From an uncultured Prevotellaceae bacterium (GTDB lineage Bacteria > Bacteroidota > Bacteroidia > Bacteroidales > Bacteroidaceae): a stretch of DNA of 64,000 nucleotides. A program made the position numbers and the translations under genes. Of the stretch, positions 1 to 8,575 are shown piece by piece (position 1 is the first letter of the stretch; every line of letters starts with the position of its first letter). The DNA lies in NCBI GenBank assembly GCA_900316585.1, contig ONDM01000005.1, positions 124,001 through 188,000 on the forward strand, read 5' to 3'. Under the pieces are notes generated by a model. The model had not been told where the DNA came from. It searched no databases and worked only from the letters and a program-made list of their open reading frames with translations.

Positions 1-869
1 TCGTAAAGAGCAGGATTTTTAGGAGACCAAAGTTCAACATTCGGAATGTCAGCTTTAACTTCAGCCAGATTGTTTCGGAGTGAAAAAGGAACATCTTTGT
101 TGACGCCATGACCTTTTATGTTCAAGACACCTTTACTTACATTCCCTTCTTTTTCTATCAGTACAGAAAGTTTTCCAACGTTCCCTTCGAAACCTGTTTG
201 TATGGTTATATCTTTTATTGCTGCATTTTGAGGAACGCTGTACAAATATACTTTACGGCTCAAACCGGCATATGGAAAGAAATCGTAGTTTGATGCAGGG
301 AAATTAGAAAAACTGCCACCTTCGACATTTCCATTAGGAATCCGGTCTGGCTTTAATTCATTTTCAACTTCAATTGTGATGCGATTCTTTTCACCCCACT
401 TAATCTTGTCGCTGATATTAAAGGCGAAAGGTAAATGTCCGCCTTCATGTTGCCCTACAGCTATACCGTTTATCCACAGTTTTGACATATAAACAGCAGA
501 TCCTATGCGGATATAAACTTTGTCGTTTTTCCAGCTTTCTGGAATATTGGTTTCAACTTCATACCAGGCTGTTCCTAAATAATTATGGTCACCTTCATGC
601 TGATCATTCCAGCTTCCGGGAACTGCAATTTGCTCGGCATTGGTCAGACCATTAAACCATTGTTCGCTTTCTCCAATATTCTTTTCATCTTTCTTGAATT
701 GCCAGATACCAGATATATCCAACATGTTACGGCAGGCGTTCTGTTGAGGGTACAATGCGATGTCTTTAGGATTTGCTTGGGCAAATTCTTGGGAGTAACT
801 TTTGGTGATTCCAAAGCTCATGCATAAGATGAATGCAATGTAGGAGCAAATAAGTCTCTTATTTTTCAT
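1..869 (-). CDS. Glycoside hydrolase family 2 protein, beta-glucuronidase-like (5' part, runs off left edge)
   Basis: The reading frame starts at the ATG complementary to 867-869 and stays open to the window edge, giving about 289 residues. It opens with a signal peptide ending near SYSQ. The galactose-binding jelly-roll domain of GH2 enzymes follows, with GIWQF, an AVPGSWND segment and a GTAWYE segment as in bacterial beta-glucuronidases, then the start of the immunoglobulin-like domain. The catalytic TIM barrel lies outside the window, so substrate cannot be fixed; glucuronidase is favoured over galactosidase from the N-terminal motifs. A -7 box (TATCTTTG on the minus strand) lies at 894-901. 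The product is expected to be periplasmic or secreted. Confidence 0.85.
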   Translation of the reverse strand, partial: MKNKRLICSYIAFILCMSFGITKSYSQEFAQANPKDIALYPQQNACRNMLDISGIWQFKKDEKNIGESEQWFNGLTNAEQIAVPGSWNDQHEGDHNYLGTAWYEVETNIPESWKNDKVYIRIGSAVYMSKLWINGIAVGQHEGGHLPFAFNISDKIKWGEKNRITIEVENELKPDRIPNGNVEGGSFSNFPASNYDFFPYAGLSRKVYLYSVPQNAAIKDITIQTGFEGNVGKLSVLIEKEGNVSKGVLNIKGHGVNKDVPFSLRNNLAEVKADIPNVELWSPKNPALY

Positions 870-949
870 AGTAACGGTAGTTTTTGTTTGTTACAAAGAT
901 AGTCATAATCCTTGGATTATTTATTAAAATAGAGAGAATTTTGGATACA

Positions 950-980
950 AAAAAAGAACCAGATAAATATCTGATTCTTT
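950..980 (-). terminator. Intrinsic terminator after tRNA-Gly
   Basis: A 10-bp stem (955-964 with 969-978, one G-U wobble in the RNA) is followed on the minus strand by a run of T. It ends the tRNA-Tyr/tRNA-Gly transcript. Confidence 0.75.
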
Positions 981-983
981 TAG

Positions 984-1056
984 AGCGGAAGACGGGGCTC
1001 AAACCCGCGACCCCCAGCTTGGAAGGCTAGTGCTCTATCGACTGAGCTACTTCCGC
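984..1056 (-). tRNA. tRNA-Gly (anticodon TCC)
   Basis: A 73-nt cloverleaf on the minus strand with acceptor arms GCGGAAG and CTTCCGC, a D-arm with AGCTCAG, anticodon TCC and a GGTTTGAGCCC T-arm. No CCA is encoded. It is second in a pair, 13 bases after tRNA-Tyr. Confidence 0.95.
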
Positions 1057-1069
1057 AACCTTATGAAAG

Positions 1070-1152
1070 TGGGCACAGATGGATTCGAACCACCGAAGGC
1101 GAAAGCCAGCAGATTTACAGTCTGCCCCATTTGGCCACTCTGGAATATGCCC
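1070..1152 (-). tRNA. tRNA-Tyr (anticodon GTA)
   Basis: An 83-nt class II tRNA on the minus strand with acceptor arms GGGCATA and TGTGCCC, anticodon GTA and a long variable arm. CCA is not encoded. It is co-transcribed with tRNA-Gly from the promoter at 1187-1217. Confidence 0.95.
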
Positions 1153-1186
1153 GACAATTCAAAATTGTTTTTCTAAATTGCGGATG

Positions 1187-1217
1187 CAAAGATACGACAT
1201 TTTTTGGAACTTCCAAA
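1187..1217 (-). promoter_or_regulatory. Bacteroidetes-type promoter for tRNA-Tyr/tRNA-Gly
   Basis: On the minus strand the -33 box TTTG (1214-1217) is separated by 19 bases from the -7 box TATCTTTG (1187-1194). This matches the known Bacteroidetes consensus. The tRNA begins about 35 bases downstream. Confidence 0.8.
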
Positions 1218-1269
1218 CATTTTTCAATTTTTATTTTTGGGAATTGTGTAGGGCTTCTTCCGAAATAAT

Positions 1270-1385
1270 GACAAATAGTGCATCTATAAAATGACCATAA
1301 TGACCAGGGCTATTTGACCGCTTTCTGGCAAAAATCATTTCCCTAACTGGAGAAAAATTTTTCCTCAGTTAGGGAAAAAAATCCT
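1270..1385. repeat. Dispersed intergenic repeat, copy A
   Basis: This part of the 350-base gap between tRNA-Tyr and the TPR gene holds an inverted repeat, CCCTAACT (1341-1348) with AGTTAGGG (1367-1374). The reverse complement of 1346-1366 matches 31246-31266 at 20 of 21 positions, with weaker similarity on both sides. It is likely a genome-wide non-coding repeat. I see no open reading frame of note in it. Confidence 0.6.
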
Positions 1386-1453
1386 GCCTTCTAATCCCTC
1401 TCTATCGCATTTCAGCTATTCTTCCTTCTTTCTAGTGAAAATACTTTACAAAA

Positions 1454-1486
1454 AGAAGAGGGCAGAAATAAATTCCGCCCTCTTCT
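1454..1486 (-). terminator. Terminator of the TPR gene
   Basis: A perfect 10-bp stem AGAAGAGGGC/GCCCTCTTCT with a 13-base loop lies just after the stop of the minus-strand TPR gene. An A-run on the plus strand at its distal side becomes a U-run in the transcript. Confidence 0.85.
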
Positions 1487-1508
1487 AATTATGATGATTG
1501 AATTCAAC

Positions 1509-2180
1509 TTATTTCAGTCTATCAATGTATTTGTCTATTTCCTGATATTGCAATGACTGGAAATACTTATCCTTAATCTGCTGATAAGCATCTAAAGCCT
1601 CTTTTTTCTTACCCTGGCTTTCAAGTATTTCACCAGCTTGAATAAGATAAATAGGACTCAAACTGTTGTTGTCAGCTTTTTTAGCTGCATTCAATAGGGT
1701 AGATACAGCTTTGTCAAGCTGCCCTAATTGTGCATAGCAGTTGCCAAGAGTTCCTAAAACTGCAGGTGAAATCATTTGGTCACCTTCGTCAAAACCACTC
1801 AGCATATCAATGGCTTCTTTATACTGTCCCAGCTGAGCATAGCACTCACCTGCATATACTTTGGCAATATTAGCGGCATCAGTACCACTGTTGTCACTGA
1901 TGATCTTTAGAAAACCAGGAGTGCCCAGAGAATCGCCTTTCAGTGCAATTTCGAAATCATTGTTGCGGAAATGCTCTTCTGCCTTAGCCATTGCAGCAGA
2001 AGCTTTTTCTTCACGAGGGTTTGAATAATAGTTTTTGTAGCACAAAATACCTGCAATAATTAGGATGATTGCTGCGATACCACCAATAAGTGGTTTTTTG
2101 TACTTTAGGACAAAAGCTTCAGATTTGGAAATAGCTTCTTCCAATTCCAAAGACTCGTTTTTCTTCTTTTGATCTACCAT
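1509..2180 (-). CDS. Membrane-anchored tetratricopeptide repeat protein
   Basis: The product has 223 residues. A charged cytoplasmic N-terminus is followed by one transmembrane helix (about residues 30-48) and then two to three TPR-like helical repeats reaching the C-terminus. The layout resembles YfgM/ancillary SecYEG translocon proteins, which tether a TPR domain to the membrane. That resemblance is structural only, so the function is left open. The gene is single, divergent from recF, with a -7 box TAATTTTG at 2231-2238 and its own terminator. Confidence 0.8.
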   Translation of the reverse strand: MVDQKKKNESLELEEAISKSEAFVLKYKKPLIGGIAAIILIIAGILCYKNYYSNPREEKASAAMAKAEEHFRNNDFEIALKGDSLGTPGFLKIISDNSGTDAANIAKVYAGECYAQLGQYKEAIDMLSGFDEGDQMISPAVLGTLGNCYAQLGQLDKAVSTLLNAAKKADNNSLSPIYLIQAGEILESQGKKKEALDAYQQIKDKYFQSLQYQEIDKYIDRLK

Positions 2181-2343
2181 TTTATGTTATTTTTTATTAT
2201 TCTTAATGACCATTTCTCTCAAAATGCGGACAAAATTAATTCTTTTCCCTCAAACAGAGAAATAAATTCCATTCTTTTTCATTCAACAGTGCTTTTTGAC
2301 CAACTTTTTTGTTTTTTATTCGGCTAAATCCAATCCTTTTGTC

Positions 2344-2351
2344 TACTTTTG
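2344..2351 (+). promoter_or_regulatory. -7 promoter box of recF
   Basis: TACTTTTG fits TAnnTTTG and lies only 8 bases before the recF ATG at 2360. No clear TTTG -33 box is seen at the usual distance. The spacing implies a very short or absent leader. Confidence 0.55.
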
Positions 2352-2359
2352 CAAGACCT

Positions 2360-3463
2360 ATGATACTGAAGTCTCTTTCGATATTAAACTATAAGAACAT
2401 AGCCGATGCTGAACTCCAATTTTCAGATAAGGTGAACTGTTTTATTGGACAGAATGGTGAGGGGAAGACCAACTTGCTAGATGCCATTTATTTCCTTTCT
2501 TGCTGCAAAAGTAGTGGGAATCCTATCGATTCTCAATGTATACGTCATGGGGAAGAATTCTTTGTACTTCAGGGGCATTATCAAAAAGAGGATGCAGAAG
2601 AACTGGATATTTTTTGTGGCATGAAGAAAGGGGTAAAGAAGAGTTTTAAACGTGATAAAAAAGAATACAAGCGTCTTTCAGATCATATAGGCCTAATTCC
2701 AATTGTCTTAATATCCCCAGCTGACCAGGAACTTATTTTAGGTGGGAGTGAGGAACGACGTCGTTTCATGGATATGGTCATTTCTCAATATGACAGGGTG
2801 TATTTGAATGCGCTATTGAGGTATCAGAAGGCTCTTCAGCAGCGAAATGCTATTTTGAAAATGGAAGGTGATATTGATTTGGACATGCTTTCCCTTTGGG
2901 AGAATGTCATGGCTGAAAATGGCGAATTGATCTATCAGTGCAGAAAGGCTTTCATTCAAGATTTTACTCCAATATTCCAAGATTTTTATCAGCAAATCTC
3001 TCAGGATAAAGAAAATGTCACTCTGACATATACTTCTCATGGAGACAGAGGCCCTTTATTGGCTACAATCCAAAATGGGAGAGAAAAGGATCGTGTCATG
3101 GGGTTTTCTCTGCATGGTGTGCATAAGGATGATTTAGTAATGCAGATAGGTGATTATTCCATTAAGCGAGAAGGCTCCCAAGGACAAAACAAAACGTACC
3201 TGATAGCTTTGAAGATGGCTCAGTTTGATTTTCTGAAACGCACTGGCAATAAGACGACTCCACTTCTATTATTGGATGACATTTTTGATAAGTTGGATTC
3301 CAGTCGTGTTGAGCAGATTGTACGCTTGGTTGCAAGTGATAATTTCGGGCAGATTTTTATTACAGATACAAATAGAGATCATTTAGATTCTATTCTTCAG
3401 AAAATAGGGGAAGAGCATAGTTTGTTTTCTGTTGAGAATGGCTTTATAACCAAGCGAATATGA
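2360..3463 (+). CDS. recF: DNA replication and repair protein RecF
   Basis: The 367-residue SMC-like ATPase loads RecA at gaps through RecFOR. Walker A GQNGEGKT is at residues 30-37, the ABC-type signature SQGQNKT is near residue 275, and Walker B LLLLDDIFD follows. An earlier in-frame ATG at 2309 would add 17 residues, but it lies upstream of the -7 box, so 2360 is chosen. Length matches the family (about 360-370). The last four bases overlap the start of the DUF721 gene, so the two are translationally coupled. Confidence 0.95.
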   Translation: MILKSLSILNYKNIADAELQFSDKVNCFIGQNGEGKTNLLDAIYFLSCCKSSGNPIDSQCIRHGEEFFVLQGHYQKEDAEELDIFCGMKKGVKKSFKRDKKEYKRLSDHIGLIPIVLISPADQELILGGSEERRRFMDMVISQYDRVYLNALLRYQKALQQRNAILKMEGDIDLDMLSLWENVMAENGELIYQCRKAFIQDFTPIFQDFYQQISQDKENVTLTYTSHGDRGPLLATIQNGREKDRVMGFSLHGVHKDDLVMQIGDYSIKREGSQGQNKTYLIALKMAQFDFLKRTGNKTTPLLLLDDIFDKLDSSRVEQIVRLVASDNFGQIFITDTNRDHLDSILQKIGEEHSLFSVENGFITKRI

Positions 3464-3750
3464 GGCGAGGTAAGGCAGAATCTGTAGGAGATGTCCTTCG
3501 CAAGTTTTTACGTCAGGAAGGCATAGAGACTCCTCTAAACCAATTCCGTGTTATCCAGAAGTGGAATGAAATATTAGGCCCAGGAATTGCTCTATATACA
3601 GGAGAGGTTTATATTAAGAATCAATCACTCTATGTACAAATAAAGTCTCCCGCTCTTAGAAACAATCTTATGATGGAACGCGAACGGCTTATTCAACGTT
3701 TGAATGAAGCCGTTGGCGCTCAAGTTATCACTCGTATTATTTTCCGTTAG
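3460..3750 (+). CDS. DUF721 (DciA-like) protein
   Basis: A 96-residue protein of the DUF721 family. It has an N-terminal helical part (GDVLRKFLRQEGIE) and the characteristic C-terminal part with LYVQIKSPALRNNL and an ERLIQRLNE helix. Family members related to DciA work as replicative helicase loaders or operators. The DNA metabolism link is supported by the four-base overlap with recF. The gene overlaps the convergent S41 protease gene by 14 bases at their 3' ends. Confidence 0.85.
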   Translation: MRRGKAESVGDVLRKFLRQEGIETPLNQFRVIQKWNEILGPGIALYTGEVYIKNQSLYVQIKSPALRNNLMMERERLIQRLNEAVGAQVITRIIFR

Positions 3751-5404
3751 TCTTTTTTGCAGGTTGAGTGCTTTCCACGTTTTGGGGAACCTTTGGCCAT
3801 GCCTCGTTATTCTTTAGGATATTAACTGCTTTCAATACTGTAGGATCGCTCTCATTCACAAATTTTGCATATTCCTCGTCGTTTAGCATAATGTAAACGA
3901 TGTTCCCATAGAGAGCCCGCTCAAATAGCTTTATAGACTTTTGTAGCATTAGATTCCTACGTTTTAGCCCTTTTTTGTTAGCGTAATTAGCAAACTGCTC
4001 TACAATATTCTGTTTTGCAAGGAATTTGACTAAACTTTCATATGTGTCATATTTGCTCAGTGTCTGACGGTTGTCATCAGTATACTCGTACGTGTATTGG
4101 ATAATGAAACCTTGTTGGTTTGCCATACGGAAGTAGCTAGTATAGTTAACAGTGTCTTGAGGAACGAAGTAGTCTGGCATAATACCACCACCACCATAGA
4201 TTTTCCGACCGATACTTGTTTCATAAGCATTGCCACTTTGTTTAATGCTGTCTACAGAGAAGAATTCACCACGTTGATAACGTGTTAAAATATCCATTTC
4301 ATAGTCTTCGTCATGTCCTTTCTTATATGGCTTCTGCACACAACGGCCTGAAGGTGTATAATATCGGGCAATAGTTAGACGGATCATACTATGGTCACCA
4401 AATTCGACTTGTTCTTGCACTAGACCTTTTCCGAAAGTCCTACGTCCTACGACCATACCTCGATCATTGTCCTGGATAGCTCCAGAAAAAATTTCACTTG
4501 CTGAAGCAGAAGCTTCATCAACCAATACTACTAGAGGTAGATCTTGATAGCTACCTCTTCCGTCACTTTTATATTCCTGGCGTGCAGACTTGCGTCCTTC
4601 AGTATAAACAATCAGTCGGTTTGCAGGCAGAAATTCATTTACCATTTGGATTGCAGCACCCATATAACCACCCGTATTGCCCCTAAGGTCAATTATAAGC
4701 CCCTTAAAGTTAGCTTGTCTTAGTTTGGCTAATCCTACAAGCATTTCAGGATAAGTGGTTTCACCAAACTTTTCAATTTGCATGTATCCCACTTCCTTAT
4801 TAATCATGTATGCAGCCTTTACAGAGTTTACGGGAATGTCACCTCTCACTACTGTGAAGTCAAGAAAATCTTTCTGTCCCCGACGTAGCACTGTTAGTTT
4901 CACTTCAGACCCTTTTTCTCCTTTTAACCGGTGTAATACCTCTTCATTGGTGACGATTTCACCTGTAAAATCTTCACCATCAACCTTGACAATTCTGTCG
5001 CCGGCTAATAGTCCAACCTTCTCAGAAGGACCTCCTTTAATTACATTATTTATATAAATAGTATCCTGACGGATGGTGAATTGTACACCAATTCCAGAAA
5101 AGCTGCCTGCTAATTCATCGGTAGCTTCTTGAGACTTTTGTGCAGGGATATAAATGGAGTGTGGGTCCAACTCTCCTAAAATCTCAGGCATGGCTCTTTC
5201 AACCAAGTTGCTTAAATCTACAGTGTCTACATACTGATCATCAATTATGTGGAGTAAGTCGTTCAACTTATTGCTGTTCGTATTGATGATACTTAATCTG
5301 TTGCCTGAAAAATGGTGGGCATAAAAGGTGCCCAATAGTATTCCTATCACTACACTAATAGCGATGATAAGTGGAATAAAGCGAGTACTTTTATTCTGGC
5401 TCAT
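3737..5404 (-). CDS. S41 family C-terminal processing peptidase
   Basis: A 555-residue serine protease with an N-terminal signal anchor (about residues 9-29), a PDZ domain (about 95-190) and an S41 catalytic domain. RGNTGG is at 241-246, the SASASE segment holding the nucleophilic serine near 299-304, and the catalytic lysine of FGKG is at 326. It acts in the periplasm on C-termini of envelope proteins. A C-terminal region of about 160 residues follows the catalytic core, as in other Bacteroidetes members. It is the last gene of the minus-strand run starting at 12318, and its start overlaps the dCMP deaminase gene by 14 bases. Confidence 0.93.
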   Translation of the reverse strand: MSQNKSTRFIPLIIAISVVIGILLGTFYAHHFSGNRLSIINTNSNKLNDLLHIIDDQYVDTVDLSNLVERAMPEILGELDPHSIYIPAQKSQEATDELAGSFSGIGVQFTIRQDTIYINNVIKGGPSEKVGLLAGDRIVKVDGEDFTGEIVTNEEVLHRLKGEKGSEVKLTVLRRGQKDFLDFTVVRGDIPVNSVKAAYMINKEVGYMQIEKFGETTYPEMLVGLAKLRQANFKGLIIDLRGNTGGYMGAAIQMVNEFLPANRLIVYTEGRKSARQEYKSDGRGSYQDLPLVVLVDEASASASEIFSGAIQDNDRGMVVGRRTFGKGLVQEQVEFGDHSMIRLTIARYYTPSGRCVQKPYKKGHDEDYEMDILTRYQRGEFFSVDSIKQSGNAYETSIGRKIYGGGGIMPDYFVPQDTVNYTSYFRMANQQGFIIQYTYEYTDDNRQTLSKYDTYESLVKFLAKQNIVEQFANYANKKGLKRRNLMLQKSIKLFERALYGNIVYIMLNDEEYAKFVNESDPTVLKAVNILKNNEAWPKVPQNVESTQPAKKTNGK

Positions 5405-5837
5405 TATTTTTGTTTTCTATATAGTCAACTACAATATTAGCTCTTTTAAGAAGGTTAAGTCCGTCTTCAAGTCTGTATTTTTTGGAGTAAACAACCCGTT
5501 TAATACCTGCTTGAATGATGAGTTTGGCACACTCAATGCATGGAGAATCTGTAATATACATAGTAGCCCCATCGCTAGAATTACCTGAGCGTGCTAATTT
5601 AGTGATGGCATTGGCTTCAGCATGCAGTACATATGGCTTGGTAACATTATTCTCATCTTCGCAGATGTTCTCGAAGCCCGAAGGGGTTCCGTTGTACCCA
5701 TCAGAAATGATTATCTTGTCCTTTACCACTAGACAACCAACATGTCTTCTTTCGCAGTAGGAGTTTTCAGACCAAATCTTTGCCATACGCAGGTAACGTA
5801 GATCAAGGTCCTTCTGCTTGTTTTTTTCGTCTCTCAT
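5391..5837 (-). CDS. dCMP deaminase family protein
   Basis: A 148-residue zinc-dependent deaminase. HAEANA supplies the zinc histidine and catalytic glutamate, and SPCIECAK the two cysteine ligands. An N-terminal ERRHVGCLVV segment is typical of deoxycytidylate deaminases (ComEB-like), which make dUMP for thymidylate synthesis. The start overlaps the M3 peptidase stop by four bases (ATGA arrangement). Cytidine deaminases are excluded by the PCxxC spacing and the N-terminal motif. Confidence 0.92.
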   Translation of the reverse strand: MRDEKNKQKDLDLRYLRMAKIWSENSYCERRHVGCLVVKDKIIISDGYNGTPSGFENICEDENNVTKPYVLHAEANAITKLARSGNSSDGATMYITDSPCIECAKLIIQAGIKRVVYSKKYRLEDGLNLLKRANIVVDYIENKNNEPE

Positions 5838-7870
5838 ATAATACCGTTTCTATGTAATAATGCATGAATGGAAGGAGCTTTTCCACGAAAATCTTCATAG
5901 AGTCTCATAGGTGGAACAGTGCCTCCTTTCGATAACATGTTTCTGAATTTATTTGCTGTTTCTTGATTAAAGATGCCAGTTTCCTGAAAGTATTCAAATG
6001 CATCTGCATCCAACACTTCAGCCCATTTATAGCTGTAATAACCAGCTGCATAACCACCTGTCATGATATGACTGAACTGAGTACTCATACAACATTCAGG
6101 AATGATTGGGAGTAATTTTGTTCTTTCCCATACTTTTTGTTCAAATGCTTTAATGTCGGTGTCCTGGGGTAATAGTTCTTTACGTGTATAATAAGCCATA
6201 TCAAGCAATCCAAAACTTATTTGTCTTAAGCATGCATAGGCCACATTAAAGTTTCTTGAATCATTTATACGTTGGATGAGTTCTATAGGTAACGCTTCAC
6301 CGGTTTCATAATGGTAGGCAAAGGTGTTTAGGAATTCTTTCTCATTAGCGTAATTTTCCATGAATTGTGATGGAAGTTCTACAAAATCCCAGTATACATT
6401 TGTACCACTTAATGATTCATAGGTTGTATTGGCAAATATGCCATGTAATGCATGCCCAAACTCATGCAAAAAGGTTTGTACTTCATCTGGTGTCAGCAAG
6501 GCTGGTTTAGATGATGTGGGCTTAGTGAAATTAGTTGTTATTGAAACATGAGGCCGACTATTGGTACCATCTTTTTCTATCCATTGCTCTTTATAAGAAG
6601 TCATCCATGCTCCAGAGCGTTTCCCTTCTCTTGGGTAGAAATCGGTATAAAGAACTGCCAGATAACTGCCATCTTTATCAAATACTTCAAAAGGGATTAC
6701 ATCTGGATTAAATACAGGGATTTCCCTGTTTTCTTTGAATGTTATTCCATAAAGCCTTGTAGCCAAAGCAAAAACACCCTCAATGACTTTCTCTACTTGA
6801 AAGTAAGGGCGAAGGATTTCTTTATTGATGTTGAATAACTTTAGTTTCAGTTTATCGCTATAGAAAGAGAAGTCCCATGGCATCATTTGAAAATCTTCTC
6901 CTTCCATTTCATGGGCCAAATCCTCAATGGCCTTAACCTCTTTTTCTGCCGAAGGTCGATATTTATCCAACAACTCTTCAAGAAGATTGAAGACATTGTT
7001 CTTATTTTCTGCCATCCTATTCTCCAAAACGTATGATGCGAAATCAGGATATCCTAGTAGCTGAGCCAGCTGAATACGGCCATTTACTAACTTTCGGACT
7101 AGTTCTTGATTATCTGTATTACCACCATGAGCACATTTTGTATTGTATGCCAAATATAGTTCTTTGCGAAGATCTCTATCTTCGCAGAAACTCATGAAAG
7201 GGCCATAGCTTGGAGCATGTAGTGTAAACACCCATCCTTCTAGATTTTTCTCTTTGGCAGTTTGTGCCGCAGCTTCCAATGAAGTCTCTGGCATGCCTTT
7301 CAATCTGTTTTTGTCTGTTACCTGAAGAATGTAAGAGTTGGTTTCTTTTAATGAATTCTGACGGAATTGAAGAGCATTTTGACTCATTTCTAAAGAGATT
7401 CTACGAAAAGTTTCTTTTTTATCGGCACTTAAATTGGCACCTCTACGGACGAAACTTTTATAGGTCTCATCTAATAATTTTTGTTGCTCATTATTTAAGA
7501 CTGGATGGCTATCATAAACAGTTTTAATACGAGCAAATAATTTTTCATTCAAGCCAATATTATTGCTATGCTCAGAAAGAGCAGGCTGAACTTTATTGGC
7601 AATCTCTTCCATCTCATCATTGGTTTCGCAGCTAAGCAGGTTGAAAAACACATTGGTTACCCGGTGCAATGTTTGTCCGGTTTTTTCCAATGCTTCAATC
7701 GTATTTTCAAATGTAGGGATATCTGGATTATTTATGATGCTTTCAATCTCATCATCTTCTTCCTTGATTCCTTGCATAATACCTGGCTCGTAGTCACTCA
7801 CTTGAATCTGATCAAATGGGGTTACGTTATGAATCGTATTATATGGTTTTGAAAAATCAAATTTTCTCAT
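5834..7870 (-). CDS. M3 family metallopeptidase (peptidyl-dipeptidase Dcp / oligopeptidase A type)
   Basis: A 678-residue thimet-type peptidase with the zinc motif HEFGH inside FLHEFGHALHGIF and a downstream glutamate ligand region (YWDFVELPSQFMENYA). No signal peptide is visible, so it is probably cytoplasmic and degrades short peptides. The whole family length is present with no break. It lies 9 bases after the Crp/Fnr gene and overlaps the next gene by four bases. I favour dipeptidyl carboxypeptidase, but the subfamily cannot be separated by eye. Confidence 0.93.
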   Translation of the reverse strand: MRKFDFSKPYNTIHNVTPFDQIQVSDYEPGIMQGIKEEDDEIESIINNPDIPTFENTIEALEKTGQTLHRVTNVFFNLLSCETNDEMEEIANKVQPALSEHSNNIGLNEKLFARIKTVYDSHPVLNNEQQKLLDETYKSFVRRGANLSADKKETFRRISLEMSQNALQFRQNSLKETNSYILQVTDKNRLKGMPETSLEAAAQTAKEKNLEGWVFTLHAPSYGPFMSFCEDRDLRKELYLAYNTKCAHGGNTDNQELVRKLVNGRIQLAQLLGYPDFASYVLENRMAENKNNVFNLLEELLDKYRPSAEKEVKAIEDLAHEMEGEDFQMMPWDFSFYSDKLKLKLFNINKEILRPYFQVEKVIEGVFALATRLYGITFKENREIPVFNPDVIPFEVFDKDGSYLAVLYTDFYPREGKRSGAWMTSYKEQWIEKDGTNSRPHVSITTNFTKPTSSKPALLTPDEVQTFLHEFGHALHGIFANTTYESLSGTNVYWDFVELPSQFMENYANEKEFLNTFAYHYETGEALPIELIQRINDSRNFNVAYACLRQISFGLLDMAYYTRKELLPQDTDIKAFEQKVWERTKLLPIIPECCMSTQFSHIMTGGYAAGYYSYKWAEVLDADAFEYFQETGIFNQETANKFRNMLSKGGTVPPMRLYEDFRGKAPSIHALLHRNGII

Positions 7871-7879
7871 TCTTGATAA

Positions 7880-8566
7880 TTATAAAGTCTGATAGAGTAA
7901 TTCCATTTTGGGAATCTCTATGGCAGAACGTTTCAAATGTACTAGTTCTCGCTTTTGTAAGTCATTAAGTACTTTAGAGACATTAGCTCTTGTTTCATTC
8001 ATTTCAAAGGCTAAGTCTTCCATCTTAATTTTGAGAAGTTTTTCACCAACGGGTTTTCGACAGAAACGGAGGATGAAACGTATAATACGCTGTTCTAAGG
8101 TTCCACCTCCTATGGACCATAAAGTCTTTTCAGCATCTTGAGCCTCAGCACTGATTCTATTAATAAAATTAAGGCGGAATACTTCATCACCAACAAGATA
8201 TTCCCAAAACTCTTTTTTGCTGACTTTTAGGATGCTTGTGTCTTCCAATGCATAGAAGCTATGTGTATATTGAGTGCGTGGCCCAAAAAGCATTTCAGGT
8301 TGAAGCACTGTTGGTATTACACATTTCTCATAGAATCTGTATAGCATGTTGGGACTTTCAGTTTCTATCCTGACCACTCCGTTTAAAATGAAGATAAGTG
8401 AATTGCATAGTTCATCTTGTTTGACAATGTATGTACCTTTTGAAACCTTAGAAAAATCAAAGCGTAGTTTCTCCATAATCCAATTCATGTCACTGTTTGC
8501 CATACCTTGGAAAAGAGGAAGCATTTGTAAACGCTCCATCATGCTATTTTCAAACTCGTTCTTCAT
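7880..8566 (-). CDS. Crp/Fnr family transcriptional regulator
   Basis: The product has 228 residues. It has an N-terminal cyclic-nucleotide-binding-like beta roll (GTYIVKQDELCNSLIFILNG) and a C-terminal winged helix with the recognition segment MNETRANVSKVLNDLQ. No FNR-type cysteine cluster is present at the N-terminus, so oxygen sensing through an iron-sulfur cluster is unlikely. The effector is unknown. It sits inside the packed run between ApbE and the M3 peptidase, with gaps of 9 bases on each side. Confidence 0.9.
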   Translation of the reverse strand: MKNEFENSMMERLQMLPLFQGMANSDMNWIMEKLRFDFSKVSKGTYIVKQDELCNSLIFILNGVVRIETESPNMLYRFYEKCVIPTVLQPEMLFGPRTQYTHSFYALEDTSILKVSKKEFWEYLVGDEVFRLNFINRISAEAQDAEKTLWSIGGGTLEQRIIRFILRFCRKPVGEKLLKIKMEDLAFEMNETRANVSKVLNDLQKRELVHLKRSAIEIPKMELLYQTL

Positions 8567-8575
8567 TTTTTTCAG

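Noticed and set aside
1079..1294. Plus-strand ORF starting MDSNHRRRKPADLQSAP
   Set aside because: The typical false protein read antisense from a tRNA-Tyr gene.
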